DNA of 49,632 nucleotides from Magnetovibrio sp. (GCA_028281525.1 JANQJR010000012.1:1-49632), one strand, 5' to 3'. Shown: positions 1-9,591, counted from the stretch's first letter. The notes: generated from the letters alone by a model not told the origin. Numbers and translations: made by a program.

Positions 1-1
1 C

Positions 2-679
2 AATTACGCCTTCTGGCTCGGCATCGCGGCGGCGTTCCTGACCGCGTTCTACAGCTGGCGTCTGATCATCATGACCTTCCACGGTACGCCGCGCGCCGAC
101 GAAAAGGTCATGGCGCATGTGCACGAAAGTCCCAAGGTCATGATCCTGCCGTTGCTGTTGTTGGCGGCGGGCGCATGCGGCGCGGGCTGGGTGGCGTACG
201 ATTGGTTCGTCGGTACGGATGCGGCGCGTTTCTGGGCGAATTCGATCCTGGTGCTCGACAGCCACCCGGCGCTGGAAAACGCGCACCACGTTCCGGCGTG
301 GGTGAAATATCTGCCGCTGGTGGTGGGATTGAGCGGCATCGGGCTTGCGTACATCATGTACATGTTCGTGCCCAGCTTGCCAGATTTGGTGGCCAAGACC
401 ATCAAGCCCATCCACACGTTCGTTTACAACAAGTGGTACTTCGACGAGCTGTTCGATTTCCTCTTCGTCAAGCCGGCCTTCGCCATCGGCAAGGGCTTTT
501 GGAAGGTGGGCGACCAGGCCATCATCGACGGCTTAGGGCCGGATGGGGTCGCCAATACCACGCAGGAAACCGCGCAGCGCACGGGTATTCTGCAAACCGG
601 GTATCTCTACCATTATGCCTTCGCCATGCTCATCGGTGTGGTGCTGATGGTGGCTTGGTACATGCATATTGCGGGGTGA
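2..679 (+). CDS. nuoL: NADH-quinone oxidoreductase subunit L (NuoL), C-terminal part
   Basis: The reading frame is open from the window edge, so the N-terminal bulk of the gene lies outside. NuoL is the largest antiporter-like proton-pumping subunit of respiratory complex I in the inner membrane. What remains is the end of the antiporter fold (AFWLGIAAAFLTAFYSWRLI), a polar loop, and the C-terminal part with the lateral-helix and anchor region, where KTIKPIHTFVYNKWYFDELF resembles the NuoL C-terminus. Identity is secured by nuoM following after 8 bp and nuoN after that, the standard end of the nuo operon. Confidence 0.93.
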   Translation, partial: NYAFWLGIAAAFLTAFYSWRLIIMTFHGTPRADEKVMAHVHESPKVMILPLLLLAAGACGAGWVAYDWFVGTDAARFWANSILVLDSHPALENAHHVPAWVKYLPLVVGLSGIGLAYIMYMFVPSLPDLVAKTIKPIHTFVYNKWYFDELFDFLFVKPAFAIGKGFWKVGDQAIIDGLGPDGVANTTQETAQRTGILQTGYLYHYAFAMLIGVVLMVAWYMHIAG

Positions 680-687
680 TGAGTTAA

Positions 688-2202
688 ATGTTTGGTATTC
701 CGATTCTCTCAACTCTGATCTTCCTGCCGCTCGTGGGTGCGGCGTTTATCCTTGCGATTGACGCGACGGATGAACCCGGCAAACGCAGCGCGCGTCGCGT
801 CGCGCTGTGGACGTCATCGGTGACGTTCCTGCTGTCGTTGTTCTTGTGGTTCAGCTTCGACACGTCCACGGCTGAATTCCAATTCGTCGAGAAAGCCGAG
901 TGGATTCCGACCTACAACATCAATTACCACTTGGGGCTGGATGGCATTTCGGTGCTGTTCGTGCTGCTGACCACGTTGTTGACGCCGATCTGCGTGCTGG
1001 CCAGTTGGGAAAGCATCAAGGAACGCGTGAAGGAATACATGATCGCCTTCCTGGTTCTGGAAACCATGATGGTGGGCATGTTCTCGGCTCTGGACATGGT
1101 GGTCTTCTACATCTTTTTCGAAGGTGTCCTGATCCCGATGTTCCTGATCATCGGCGTGTGGGGTGGGCCGCGCCGCGTGTACGCGTCTTATAAACTGTTC
1201 CTGTACACTTTGCTGGGCTCGGTGTTGATGCTTCTGGCGATGCTGGTGATGTACGATCAGGCCGGCACCACCGACATTCCGACCCTGATGGCGACCCGCT
1301 TCGCACCGGATCTGCAGACCTGGCTGTGGCTGGCGTTCTTCGCCTCGTTCGCGGTGAAGGTGCCGATGTGGCCGGTGCACACGTGGCTGCCGGACGCCCA
1401 CGTGGAGGCGCCGACGGCGGGCTCCGTGATTCTGGCGGGCGTGCTGTTGAAATTCGGCGGATACGGTTTTCTTAGGTTCTCGCTGCCCATGTTCCCGGAC
1501 GCCAGCGTCTACTTCACGCCTTTGATTTACGGCCTGTCCATCATGGCGGTGATCTACACCTCGCTGGTGGCGCTGGTGCAAAGCGACATGAAGAAACTGA
1601 TCGCGTATTCGTCCATCGCGCACATGGGCTTCGTCACGGCAGGCACGTTTTCGCTGACCATCCAGGGCGTGGAAGGGGCGATCTATCAGATGCTCAGCCA
1701 CGGTGTGGTGTCCGCAGCGCTGTTCCTCATCGTCGGCGTGATTTACGACCGGCTGCACACCCGTGAAATTTCCGCCTATGGCGGCTTGGTGCACCGTATG
1801 CCGGGGTACGCCCTGGTGTTCATGCTGTTCATGATGGCGTCCGTGGGCTTGCCGGGCACTGGCGGGTTTGTCGGCGAGCTGTTGGTACTGATGGGGCTGT
1901 TCAAGGCCAACACCTGGGTCGCGGCGCTGGTCGCCACCGGCGTGGTGCTGGGCGCGGCCTACATGCTCTATCTCTACCGCCGGGTGGTGTTCGGCGCGTT
2001 GGAGAAGGAAGAGGTCAAGAAGATGTTGGATATGAACCGACGTGAATGGGTGGTGTTTGCGCCGTTGATTATCTTGACGCTGTGGATGGGGGTGTACCCG
2101 GTGCCGTTCCTCGACATGATGCATGTGTCCGTCGAAAACCTGTTGGGCCAAGTGCAATTGGCGCTGGATGCCAGCAATTCCGCCGTCATAGCGGGCCAGT
2201 AA
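688..2202 (+). CDS. nuoM: NADH-quinone oxidoreductase subunit M (NuoM)
   Basis: Antiporter-like membrane subunit of complex I (504 residues, normal family length), mostly transmembrane helices. The two charged residues needed for proton pumping in the family are present: Glu145 in [10 protein letters not shown] and Lys224 in [20 protein letters not shown], a motif typical of proton-translocating subunits. The ATG lies 8 bp after the nuoL stop, and nuoN starts 16 bp after this stop, so the three are one operon. Confidence 0.97.
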   Translation: MFGIPILSTLIFLPLVGAAFILAIDATDEPGKRSARRVALWTSSVTFLLSLFLWFSFDTSTAEFQFVEKAEWIPTYNINYHLGLDGISVLFVLLTTLLTPICVLASWESIKERVKEYMIAFLVLETMMVGMFSALDMVVFYIFFEGVLIPMFLIIGVWGGPRRVYASYKLFLYTLLGSVLMLLAMLVMYDQAGTTDIPTLMATRFAPDLQTWLWLAFFASFAVKVPMWPVHTWLPDAHVEAPTAGSVILAGVLLKFGGYGFLRFSLPMFPDASVYFTPLIYGLSIMAVIYTSLVALVQSDMKKLIAYSSIAHMGFVTAGTFSLTIQGVEGAIYQMLSHGVVSAALFLIVGVIYDRLHTREISAYGGLVHRMPGYALVFMLFMMASVGLPGTGGFVGELLVLMGLFKANTWVAALVATGVVLGAAYMLYLYRRVVFGALEKEEVKKMLDMNRREWVVFAPLIILTLWMGVYPVPFLDMMHVSVENLLGQVQLALDASNSAVIAGQ

Positions 2203-2218
2203 GGGAGATTTAGGTCCA

Positions 2219-3682
2219 ATGGTTGAACTTCCCAACATTGCCCCGGCGCTGCCGGAAATCTTCCTCGCGCTGGCGGGCATGACGCTTTTGATGGTGGGCG
2301 TGTTTCACAAGGCCGAAACGCCGGATGGGGTGACCTATGCTTCCCGCCTGACGTCGGGCCTCGGCGTACTGGTACTGTTTTTGGCGTTGCTTTTGGTGTT
2401 CGCGGTTTCCGGCGGCACCATGATCGAATTCGAAAACCTGTTCATTTCCGATCCGTTCTCGAGCTTCGTGAAAGTGCTGATCCTGATCGCGGCGGCGATG
2501 TCGCTGATCCTGGCGCAGAACTGGATGGAATATCAGGGCGTGCACCGGTTCGAATACGCCGTGCTGGTGATTTTCGCTACGCTCGGCATGCTGATGATGG
2601 TTTCGGCCAACAATCTGTTGTCGCTGTACATGGGCTTGGAGCTTCAATCCCTGTCGCTTTACGTCATGGCGGCGTTTTACCGCGACGATACGCGCTCGAC
2701 CGAAGCCGGCCTGAAGTACTTCGTGCTGGGCGCGCTGGCATCGGGCTTTTTGCTTTACGGCTCTTCGCTGGTTTACGGCTTCTCCGGCACCACCGACTTC
2801 AACGCCATTGCGGAGACGCTGAAGGGGCAAGAACAGGCCTCCTTCGGCTTGGTCATCGGTTTGGTGTTCGTCATGGCGGGGCTCGCCTTCAAGGTCAGCG
2901 CCGTGCCGTTCCACATGTGGACGCCGGACGTCTACGAAGGCGCGCCGACGCCGGTCACCGCGTTCTTCGCCGTGGCCCCGAAGGTTGCCGCCATCGCCTT
3001 GTTCTTGCGCGTCATGGTCGGGCCGTTCGGCGATCTGGCGGACCAATGGCAACAGATCGTGGTGTTGCTTTCGATCCTGTCCATGGGGCTCGGCGCATTC
3101 GCCGCCATCGCCCAGTCCAACATCAAACGCATGATGGCCTATAGCTCTATCGGGCACGTGGGTTACGCGCTGATCGGTCTGGCCGTTGGCAACGAAGCGG
3201 GCGTGACGGGCGTGCTGGTCTATATGGCGATTTACGTGTTCATGAACGTCGGCGCGTTCGCCTGCATCATGGCGATGCGCCGGGGTGGACGCTTGGTTGA
3301 AGGCATCAACGAACTGAGCGGCTTGGGCAAGACCCACCCGGCGTTGGCCGCGGCTTTGACCATCTTCATGTTCTCCATGGCGGGCATTCCGCCGATGGCG
3401 GGCTTCTTCGGCAAGCTCTACATTTTTCTGGCTGCGATCGAAGCGGAGCTTTACACCCTCGCCATCCTCGGCGTGTTGGCTTCGGTGGTGTCGGCGTATT
3501 ACTACCTGCGCATCATCAAGGTGATGTACTTCGACGAACCGGGGATCGAGCCGTTGGAAAGTCCACTGCCGCGTTCCATCAGCGGCGTGGTGGCGGTGAC
3601 CAGCCTGCTCGTTTTGTTCTTCTTTTTCTTCCCGTCCCCGCTGATCAACTGGGCGGGCGCGGCGGCGTTAACGCTGTTTTAA
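2219..3682 (+). CDS. nuoN: NADH-quinone oxidoreductase subunit N (NuoN)
   Basis: Third antiporter-like proton-pumping subunit of complex I, 487 residues and highly hydrophobic. Glu141 ([12 protein letters not shown]) and Lys225 ([20 protein letters not shown]) match the conserved charged residues of NuoN. It is the last nuo gene; birA begins 10 bp downstream with no terminator visible, so birA and perhaps coaX are probably read from the nuo operon. Confidence 0.97.
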   Translation: MVELPNIAPALPEIFLALAGMTLLMVGVFHKAETPDGVTYASRLTSGLGVLVLFLALLLVFAVSGGTMIEFENLFISDPFSSFVKVLILIAAAMSLILAQNWMEYQGVHRFEYAVLVIFATLGMLMMVSANNLLSLYMGLELQSLSLYVMAAFYRDDTRSTEAGLKYFVLGALASGFLLYGSSLVYGFSGTTDFNAIAETLKGQEQASFGLVIGLVFVMAGLAFKVSAVPFHMWTPDVYEGAPTPVTAFFAVAPKVAAIALFLRVMVGPFGDLADQWQQIVVLLSILSMGLGAFAAIAQSNIKRMMAYSSIGHVGYALIGLAVGNEAGVTGVLVYMAIYVFMNVGAFACIMAMRRGGRLVEGINELSGLGKTHPALAAALTIFMFSMAGIPPMAGFFGKLYIFLAAIEAELYTLAILGVLASVVSAYYYLRIIKVMYFDEPGIEPLESPLPRSISGVVAVTSLLVLFFFFFPSPLINWAGAAALTLF

Positions 3683-3692
3683 ACAGGCAACC

Positions 3693-4487
3693 ATGACTGC
3701 TGCACCGAGCCTCCAACTTCCGAGCCCCTATACGCTCGTGGAGTTGGAATGCGTCGATAGCACCAATGCCGAGGCCCGGCGTCTGGCGGAGCAGGGCGCA
3801 ACGGATTGCACCGTCGTCTGGGCCAAAAGCCAGACCGCGGGACGCGGGCGGCGGGGGCGCGCATGGGTGTCTGCCCCAGGCAATCTCTATTTTTCCATCC
3901 TGTTGCGCATGCCGTACCCCATGGACGTCATGACACAATTGGGCTTCGTCGCCGCCAATGCGGTCGCGGACGCCGTACAGGTCGCCGCGCCGCGCGGGAC
4001 GTTCGTCAACGTCAAATGGCCCAACGACGTGCTGGTCGAGGGCAAGAAAATCGCCGGCATTCTCATGGAAGGCGAGCCCGATCCAGAAAGCGGTCGGTTC
4101 AAGTGGTTGGTTTTGGGCATCGGCGTCAATGTCGCCAGCCATCCGGTGGTGGAAGACGAGGCTTACCCCGCGACGTCCCTGGCGGCCCAGGGCGTGAGCG
4201 GGGAAGGGCTTGCGCTTGCGCCGTTGCTCGACACTTTGGCGAAGCGGTTTCTGGCTGGCCTGGCGACATGGCGCAATTTGGGCTTTGGCCCCATCCGCCG
4301 TCATTGGCTGGCCCGCGCCAAAGGCGTCGGCGGACCGGTCACCGTGCGCCTGCCCAACGAAACCTTGCAAGGCGTGTTCGGTGCGCTGGACGAAAATGGC
4401 GCATTGGTGCTGCACCTGGATGGTCAACCTAACCGGGTGATCACCGCGGGGGATGTGTTTATCCCCACGGGGGCGCAATCCAACTAA
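3693..4487 (+). CDS. birA: Biotin--[acetyl-CoA-carboxylase] ligase
   Basis: Transfers biotin, via biotinyl-AMP, to the biotin carboxyl carrier protein of acetyl-CoA carboxylase. At 264 residues it is a monofunctional ligase: the N-terminal DNA-binding domain of the E. coli bifunctional BirA is absent, so it should not act as the bio repressor. Visible motifs are the biotinyl-AMP loop GRGRRGRAW (50-58), KWPND (108-112) and GKKIAGILME with the catalytic lysine around 118-119. The C-terminal small domain is present. Location directly after nuoN is common in alphaproteobacteria. Confidence 0.95.
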   Translation: MTAAPSLQLPSPYTLVELECVDSTNAEARRLAEQGATDCTVVWAKSQTAGRGRRGRAWVSAPGNLYFSILLRMPYPMDVMTQLGFVAANAVADAVQVAAPRGTFVNVKWPNDVLVEGKKIAGILMEGEPDPESGRFKWLVLGIGVNVASHPVVEDEAYPATSLAAQGVSGEGLALAPLLDTLAKRFLAGLATWRNLGFGPIRRHWLARAKGVGGPVTVRLPNETLQGVFGALDENGALVLHLDGQPNRVITAGDVFIPTGAQSN

Positions 4488-4593
4488 CCAACGTTTGATA
4501 ATATTTTCTTCAATAGTTTGAGCGGAGTGGGTATAGTCTGAAGCCTTGTTGTGGGCGGAGTTTCGCTGTTTTGTGAATGTGTCGAGGATCGCC

Positions 4594-5643
4594 GTGAGGG
4601 CCTTGAGAATCAAAACCTTTGGCGTCGTTGCCTTGCTCGGATGCGTTTGTTCAAGCGCTGTCCTGGCCGGTGATGAGGACGGTGCGGTGATCCAGTTCGA
4701 AATCGGCAACGAAGACCGCGGCATCTTCGCGCCGGTGTTTGAGCCGGTGTTCGACAACACCGTTGGCGAGGACACGTCGGACGGACACCTGTCGTGGTCT
4801 TGGCGGGTGGCCTATACGCCGCATCGCACCAACCCGAAATGGTTCAAGCCGATCAAAGGGTATCTGCCGTGGCTCAGCGATGAAAGCACGGTGCGCACCA
4901 GTTCGTCCCTGCAGCAGGCCGCATTCATGCCGGATGACAGCCGCAAGAACGCGGGCTTCAAGGAACGCCCGCATGTGGGCTATTTGGGTTATGAGGAACG
5001 CATCAGCCTGGTCGATCCCTTGGAGACCCATTCCCAGCGGATCGACACCCTGGCGATAACCTTGGGCGTGGTCGGACCGGCTTCCGGCGCAGAAGCCGTG
5101 CACGAAATCTCCCACGAAGCCATAGGCCTGTCGTCGACAGCGTGGGAGGAAATCAATTCCGAACCGGTGGTCAACGTCTATTACGAACACGCACAGCGCT
5201 TTTTTCTGCTCAAATCCCATGCGGACGAAAACTTGGAATTCATGCCCTACGGCGCCGTGGCGCTGGGCAACATGTTCACCTACGGCGCGGTGGGGGGCAC
5301 GCTGCGTTTCGGTGGGCATCTGACCGAAGACGCGGGTGCGCACCGTTTGGGCCCCATGCTGGCGGGCAACAACTTTGCGAAGAAGGGCGACTACATCCCG
5401 TGGAGTGTCTTTATCGGTGGGGAAGGGCGCGCGGTGGCGCAGAACATCTTCCTCGACGGCAATACTTTTTCCGACAGCGCAAGCGTGGATAAGAAAAGCG
5501 CGGTTTGGGAAATCCAGATGGGCTTCGAAATCGGCTGGGGGGCCAGCCGTTTTACCGTTACCAACCTGTGGCGGGATAAGGAATTCGAAACCCAAGGCGA
5601 CCCGGATCAGTTACTCAAGGCCTCCTTTTCCTATTCCTATTGA
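4594..5643 (+). CDS. LpxR/DUF2219-family lipid A 3'-O-deacylase, outer-membrane beta-barrel
   Basis: Probably removes the 3'-acyloxyacyl group from lipid A at the outer-membrane surface. I chose the GTG at 4594 because GAGG stands 6 bp upstream and the product then begins with a clean signal peptide (RIKTFGVVALLGCV, cleavage near VLAG). Family landmarks are QQAAFMPDD, LGVVGPASGAEAVHEISHE, ALGNMFTYGAVGGTLRFG, EGRAVAQNIFLDGNTF and a C-terminal aromatic strand (FSYSY) typical of BamA substrates. The long frame could start at TTG 4546, but that would bury the signal peptide. It sits between birA and coaX, usually neighbours. Family assignment is from motif recall. Confidence 0.8.
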   Translation: MRALRIKTFGVVALLGCVCSSAVLAGDEDGAVIQFEIGNEDRGIFAPVFEPVFDNTVGEDTSDGHLSWSWRVAYTPHRTNPKWFKPIKGYLPWLSDESTVRTSSSLQQAAFMPDDSRKNAGFKERPHVGYLGYEERISLVDPLETHSQRIDTLAITLGVVGPASGAEAVHEISHEAIGLSSTAWEEINSEPVVNVYYEHAQRFFLLKSHADENLEFMPYGAVALGNMFTYGAVGGTLRFGGHLTEDAGAHRLGPMLAGNNFAKKGDYIPWSVFIGGEGRAVAQNIFLDGNTFSDSASVDKKSAVWEIQMGFEIGWGASRFTVTNLWRDKEFETQGDPDQLLKASFSYSY

Positions 5644-5728
5644 TGTCGCGCCGGTTTGTGCCCATGTCTTATTTTGCACCTGCGAAAAGCAGTTTGCGGC
5701 CCGTAATGTCCCGTGGTAGGCATGGCGC

Positions 5729-6505
5729 ATGCTGTTAGCGATTGACACCGGCAACACCAACACCGTTTTCGCCGTTTTCGACGGTGAAGGCGCGCGCTTA
5801 GGCGAATGGCGCGCCACCACCGACCCCAAACGCACCGCTGATGAATATGGGGTTTGGCTGAAAAACCTGTTGGATTTGGAAGGCATCAAAGCGTCCGACA
5901 TCACCGGTTCGATCATCGCCTCCGTGGTGCCTGCGACCGTGCACAGCCTTAAAGGGCTTTGCGAAAAGTATTTCGATGTTCAGCCCTTCATTGTCGGTGA
6001 AGACAGCGTCGACTTAGGCGTCGAGGTCAAGATCGCCAACGCTCACGAGGTTGGCGCGGACCGCCTGGTCAATGCGGTCGCCGCCGACGCCAAGTATGGC
6101 GGGCCGTTGATCTGCATCGATTTCGGCACCGCCACGACCTTCGATGTCATCGATAAGGACGGCAACTACGCGGGTGGCGTGATCGCGCCCGGCATCAACC
6201 TGTCTCTGGAAGCGCTGCACATGGCGGCGGCGAAACTGCCCCGCGTGGCGATCGAGCGCCCTGAAAAGGTCATCGGCAGTGGCACCGTGACGGCGATGCA
6301 GTCCGGCATCTATTGGGGTTATGTCTCCATGATCGAAGGTATGGTCGCGCGCATCCGCGAGGAATTCCGCACCGACATGGACGTGGTCGCCACCGGCGGC
6401 TTGGCGGCGATGTTCAAGGAAGCGACCCCGATCATCGATTGGACCGACCAGGATCTGACGTTGCGCGGGCTTTATCTGATTTACCAACGGAACCAGGGTT
6501 CGTAA
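5729..6505 (+). CDS. coaX: Type III pantothenate kinase
   Basis: Phosphorylates pantothenate, the first step of coenzyme A synthesis, in the cytoplasm. The ASKHA fold is clear: phosphate loop LLAIDTGNTNT with Asp6, GADRLVNAVAA (109-119) for pantothenate binding, and the second phosphate motif DFGTATTFDV starting at Asp131. Length is 258 residues, as usual. Its stop codon overlaps the RNase J start by one base (TAATG), so the two are translationally coupled. Confidence 0.96.
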   Translation: MLLAIDTGNTNTVFAVFDGEGARLGEWRATTDPKRTADEYGVWLKNLLDLEGIKASDITGSIIASVVPATVHSLKGLCEKYFDVQPFIVGEDSVDLGVEVKIANAHEVGADRLVNAVAADAKYGGPLICIDFGTATTFDVIDKDGNYAGGVIAPGINLSLEALHMAAAKLPRVAIERPEKVIGSGTVTAMQSGIYWGYVSMIEGMVARIREEFRTDMDVVATGGLAAMFKEATPIIDWTDQDLTLRGLYLIYQRNQGS

Positions 6506-8169
6506 TGGCGGGCGAAGAACTGCTGTTCCTGCCCTTGGGCGGTGCCGGCGAAATCGGCATGAACCTGAATCTCTACGGGTTCGGGCCGCCGGGCAAGCCG
6601 ACGTGGATGATGGTCGATCTCGGCATCACGTTCGGCGACGGCACCCATCCGGGAGTGGATGTGATCCTGCCCGACCCCCAATACATCGAACAGCACAAGG
6701 ACGATCTGGCGGGTATCGTTCTGACCCATGCCCACGAAGACCATCTCGGCGCCGTGCCGTATTTGTGGGAACGCTTCGGTTGCCCCATCTACGCCACGCC
6801 GTTCACGGTGTCCATTGTGCAGAGAAAGTTGGCCGAGGTGGACTTGTTGGATATCGTGCCGATCGTCGAAGTGCCGCTGAACGGCACGTTCGAGGTGGGG
6901 CCGTTTGAAATTGATCTCATTACCCTGACCCATTCGATCCCGGAACCCAACGGCATGGCGATCCGCACGCCTTTGGGCACCGTGCTGCACACCGGCGACT
7001 GGAAGTTGGACCCCGATCCCGTGATCGGCGCGGACTACGACATGCCCGCTTTGCGCCGTTTGGGCGACGAAGGCGTGTTGGCGATTGTCTGTGACAGCAC
7101 CAACGTCTTCACCGAAGGCACCAGCGGATCGGAAGGCGATATTTACGAAAGCCTCAAACAAGTGGTCGAAGGCTGTACGGGTCGCGTGGTGGTGACGTGT
7201 TTTGCGTCCAACGTTGCGCGTATCGATACCATTTCTCGTGTGGCCCAAGCAGTGGGGCGCGAGATCGTGCTCGCGGGCCGATCATTTTGGCGCATGATCG
7301 ACGCGGCTAAGGAAAATGGCTATCTGCAAGATGCGCCGCGTTTCCTGGACGAGGACTACTTCGGCGACGTTCCCGACGACAAGGTGTTGGTGATCTGCAC
7401 CGGTTCGCAAGGGGAGCCGCGCGCGGCGCTGTCGCGCATCGCCGCCGACGAGCATCCGCGCATTTATCTGGGGGAAGGGGATACGGTGATCTTTTCGTCC
7501 CGCCAAATTCCCGGCAACGAAGTGTCCATCGGGCGATTGCAGAACAGGCTGGTGCGGCGCGGCATCAACGTGATTACGGACAAAGATCACTTCATCCACG
7601 TTTCCGGCCATCCGGCGCGCGATGAATTGTTGGAGATGTATCAGGCGGTGCAGCCGCAGATCTCCATCCCCGTGCACGGGGAAATCCGTCATCTGGCGGA
7701 GCACGCCAAGCTCGCCCGGTCCGCCCAGGTGCCCGAAGCGGTGGTCAATGAAAATGGCGGCATGATCCGCATTGCGCCAGGTCCGGCGGGCGTGATCGAG
7801 CAGGTGCCATCCGGCCGCCTCGCCCTGGAAGGTAGTCGCGTCGTTCCCCTGGATGGGGAGTTGGTGCGTGGACGGGTGCGGGCCCTTTGGAACGGCACCG
7901 CCACCATCACCGTTGTGATCGACCGTGTGGGGGAATTGATGGGCGATCCGATCCTCACCACCACCGGGCTGTTGGAGCCCGACGATCACGACATCGAGGA
8001 TGATGTGCTGGACGCGGCCGAGGACGCCATCGAGCATCTGTCCAAGAAGGACCGGCGCAACGACGACGTCGTGTCCGAAGCCGTACGCCTTGCGGTGCGC
8101 CGCTTTTTCCGGTCAAACTTCAACAAGAACGCCGTCACCACGGTTCATTTGGTCCGGGTCGACGGTTGA
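6505..8169 (+). CDS. rnj: Ribonuclease J
   Basis: Metallo-beta-lactamase/beta-CASP ribonuclease with endo- and 5'-3' exonuclease activity in RNA processing and decay. The first ATG consistent with the family is at 6505, overlapping the coaX stop, giving 554 residues. Motifs: LGGAGEIGMNLNLYG at the N-terminus, metal-binding HAHEDH (75-80), HTGDWKLD, the beta-CASP segment with CDSTNVF and GSQGEPRAALSRIA, and HVSGHPARDEL. The C-terminal domain is complete. A longer in-frame extension back into coaX exists but has no support. Confidence 0.95.
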   Translation: MAGEELLFLPLGGAGEIGMNLNLYGFGPPGKPTWMMVDLGITFGDGTHPGVDVILPDPQYIEQHKDDLAGIVLTHAHEDHLGAVPYLWERFGCPIYATPFTVSIVQRKLAEVDLLDIVPIVEVPLNGTFEVGPFEIDLITLTHSIPEPNGMAIRTPLGTVLHTGDWKLDPDPVIGADYDMPALRRLGDEGVLAIVCDSTNVFTEGTSGSEGDIYESLKQVVEGCTGRVVVTCFASNVARIDTISRVAQAVGREIVLAGRSFWRMIDAAKENGYLQDAPRFLDEDYFGDVPDDKVLVICTGSQGEPRAALSRIAADEHPRIYLGEGDTVIFSSRQIPGNEVSIGRLQNRLVRRGINVITDKDHFIHVSGHPARDELLEMYQAVQPQISIPVHGEIRHLAEHAKLARSAQVPEAVVNENGGMIRIAPGPAGVIEQVPSGRLALEGSRVVPLDGELVRGRVRALWNGTATITVVIDRVGELMGDPILTTTGLLEPDDHDIEDDVLDAAEDAIEHLSKKDRRNDDVVSEAVRLAVRRFFRSNFNKNAVTTVHLVRVDG

Positions 8170-8218
8170 GGCTGAAACACGAGATAAAGAGAAAAGCAAA
8201 GACAGGAGACCTCCCCCC

Positions 8219-8635
8219 ATGACTGATATGAAGATTGGTAACTTGAACCACGTCGCCATCGCTGTCCCGGATCTGGCCGCGGCCACCGCCAAATACCGTG
8301 ACCAGTTGGGCGCGAACGTGTCCGAACCCCAGGACGAGCCGGACCACGGCGTCACCGTGGTGTTCGTGGAACTGCCCAACACCAAGATCGAACTGTTGAC
8401 TCCGTTGGGTGAAAACTCGCCGATCCAGGGCTTTTTGGATAAGAACCCGGATGGCGGTATCCACCACTTGTGTCTCGAGGTGGACGACGTGACCGCCGCC
8501 AGCGCCAAACTGACCCATGATGGTGTGCGCGTGCTGGGCAGCGGGGAGCCGAAGATCGGCGCGCACGGCAAACCGGTGATTTTCCTGCATCCGAAGGATT
8601 TTTGCGCTACTCTGATTGAGTTGGAGGAGGCGTAG
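8219..8635 (+). CDS. mce: Methylmalonyl-CoA epimerase
   Basis: Interconverts (2R)- and (2S)-methylmalonyl-CoA in propionyl-CoA metabolism. It is a 138-residue glyoxalase-fold protein with the family start NLNHVAIAVPDLAAATAKYRD (metal ligand His11), the middle segment IHHLCLEVDDV (second His) and the ending FLHPKDFCATLIELEE (metal-binding Glu). AGGAG lies 10 bp before ATG 8219; upstream in-frame extension into the RNase J 3' end is ignored. GC-rich complementary segments around the stop (GGCG/CGCC near 8628-8642) could form a small hairpin. Confidence 0.93.
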   Translation: MTDMKIGNLNHVAIAVPDLAAATAKYRDQLGANVSEPQDEPDHGVTVVFVELPNTKIELLTPLGENSPIQGFLDKNPDGGIHHLCLEVDDVTAASAKLTHDGVRVLGSGEPKIGAHGKPVIFLHPKDFCATLIELEEA

Positions 8636-8665
8636 GACGCCCTCCAGCCCTTTCAGGAGCGGGGC

Positions 8666-8842
8666 ATGACTGAGAAACCGGAGATCCACATCACCGGTGA
8701 AAGCCAGATCACCATCAACAAGAAAGTGGTGGCCATCGTCGTCGCCGCGGTGATTCTGTTTGTCGGCGGGATCGGTTGGATGTATCAGGTCACCGCCACG
8801 GCCCGCCCCGCAACGGTGGAAACGGGAGGCTATGGCAAATGA
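8666..8842 (+). CDS. Small single-pass membrane protein, 58 residues
   Basis: Short ORF with AGGAG a few bases before ATG 8666. A polar N-terminus (TEKPEIHITGESQITINKK) leads into one hydrophobic segment (VVAIVVAAVILFVGGIGWMY, about 22-41) and a short polar tail. Its stop overlaps the start of the next small gene (ATGA at 8839-8842), so the two are co-translated. The PEIH...KVV pattern recurs in the next gene, suggesting they are paralogues or made as a pair. I do not recognise a family. Many alphaproteobacteria carry a small membrane protein after mce, but I cannot show this is the same one. Confidence 0.7.
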   Translation: MTEKPEIHITGESQITINKKVVAIVVAAVILFVGGIGWMYQVTATARPATVETGGYGK

Positions 8843-9045
8843 GCGAACCTGAAAAGCAACGGCCCGAAATCCACACGGCGAAAATGAATCCCCCCCTTCG
8901 CGTAGCGAAGATGAATCCCCCCCTTCGCGTAGCGAAGATGAATCCCAAGGTGGTTTTGTGGGTGTCCCTGGCCGCCGCCACGATGGCGTTGATGAGCTTT
9001 TCCATGTTGTTCATTCACGCGGCGTTTCGTAATGGCTGGTGGTGA
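8839..9045 (+). CDS. Small membrane protein with internal 9-residue repeat, 68 residues
   Basis: Starts at the ATGA overlap with the preceding small gene. The N-terminus SEPEKQRPEIH resembles that gene's TEKPEIH. It is followed by two copies of MNPPLRVAK and a partial third (MNPK), then a hydrophobic helix (VVLWVSLAAATMALMSFSML). The repeat comes from a 27-bp tandem DNA unit containing a 15-bp palindrome, inserted in frame. Its TGA overlaps the ATG of the glycosylase gene by one base (TGATG at 9043). Function unknown; the repeat looks like a secondary insertion between the polar head and the membrane helix. Confidence 0.65.
   Translation: MSEPEKQRPEIHTAKMNPPLRVAKMNPPLRVAKMNPKVVLWVSLAAATMALMSFSMLFIHAAFRNGWW
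8884..8946 (+). repeat. 27-bp tandem repeat with internal palindrome, 2.3 copies
   Basis: Units run 8884-8910 and 8911-8937 with a partial third at 8938-8946; the two full copies are identical. Each contains the inverted repeat CTTCGCgtaGCGAAG (8896-8910 and 8923-8937) preceded by a run of C. The unit length is a multiple of three, so the reading frame survives. Perfect identity suggests recent amplification of a small palindromic element inside a coding region. Confidence 0.9.
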
Positions 9046-9590
9046 TGAACTGGTATTGTGACCTCGCCCCCGGCCATCCCGTGCACGGGTCCTATCATGA
9101 CCAAGAATACGGCTTTCCCGGCAAAGGGGAGCAAGAACTGTTCGAGCTTTTGTGCCTGGAAATTTTCCAGGCCGGACTGTCGTGGGAATTGGTGTTGAAG
9201 AAGCGCCCGACCACGGTGGCGGCGTTTGACCGCTTCGACGTGGATGCGGTCGCAGCCTATGGCGAACAGGATATCGCCCGCCTGCTGGACGACCCCGGCA
9301 TCATCCGCAACCGCCTGAAAGTCACCTCGATCATTCACAATGCGGGTGTCGTCAAGGGTCTGCGCGCCTCTGATGGGGGCTTTGCCGACTGGCTCGCCAG
9401 CCACCATCCGTTGGAACTCAAGGATTGGGTTAAGCTGTTCAAAAAGACGTTCAAGTTCACCGGACCCGAGGTGGTTAACGAATTTCTGATGAGCACCGGT
9501 TATCTTGAAGGCGCGCATGCGAAGACCTGTCCCGTCTACGGCCAAGTCATCGCCGCCAAACCGCCCTGGATGACGAAGAGGGAGACCTGA
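9045..9590 (+). CDS. tag: DNA-3-methyladenine glycosylase I (Tag family)
   Basis: Excises 3-methyladenine from alkylated DNA, starting base-excision repair. From ATG 9045 (one-base overlap with the upstream stop) it has 181 residues. Family features: Cys5 and His18 (YHDQEYG) with His158 and Cys162 (HAKTC) form the zinc-snap set of E. coli Tag, and LEIFQAGLSW contains the base-recognising Glu39. RNRLKVTSIIHNA is the helix-hairpin region. Two GTG codons immediately upstream are possible starts but would overlap the previous gene more. Confidence 0.88.
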   Translation: MNWYCDLAPGHPVHGSYHDQEYGFPGKGEQELFELLCLEIFQAGLSWELVLKKRPTTVAAFDRFDVDAVAAYGEQDIARLLDDPGIIRNRLKVTSIIHNAGVVKGLRASDGGFADWLASHHPLELKDWVKLFKKTFKFTGPEVVNEFLMSTGYLEGAHAKTCPVYGQVIAAKPPWMTKRET

Positions 9591-9591
9591 C

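Noticed and set aside
814-2280. 488-residue minus-strand ORF opposite nuoM
   Set aside because: Antisense shadow; sequence is His/Gln/Arg-rich low complexity with no membrane or enzyme features.
8884-8946. Possible CRISPR repeat
   Set aside because: Units are directly adjacent with no spacers, lie inside a coding frame, and no cas genes are present.
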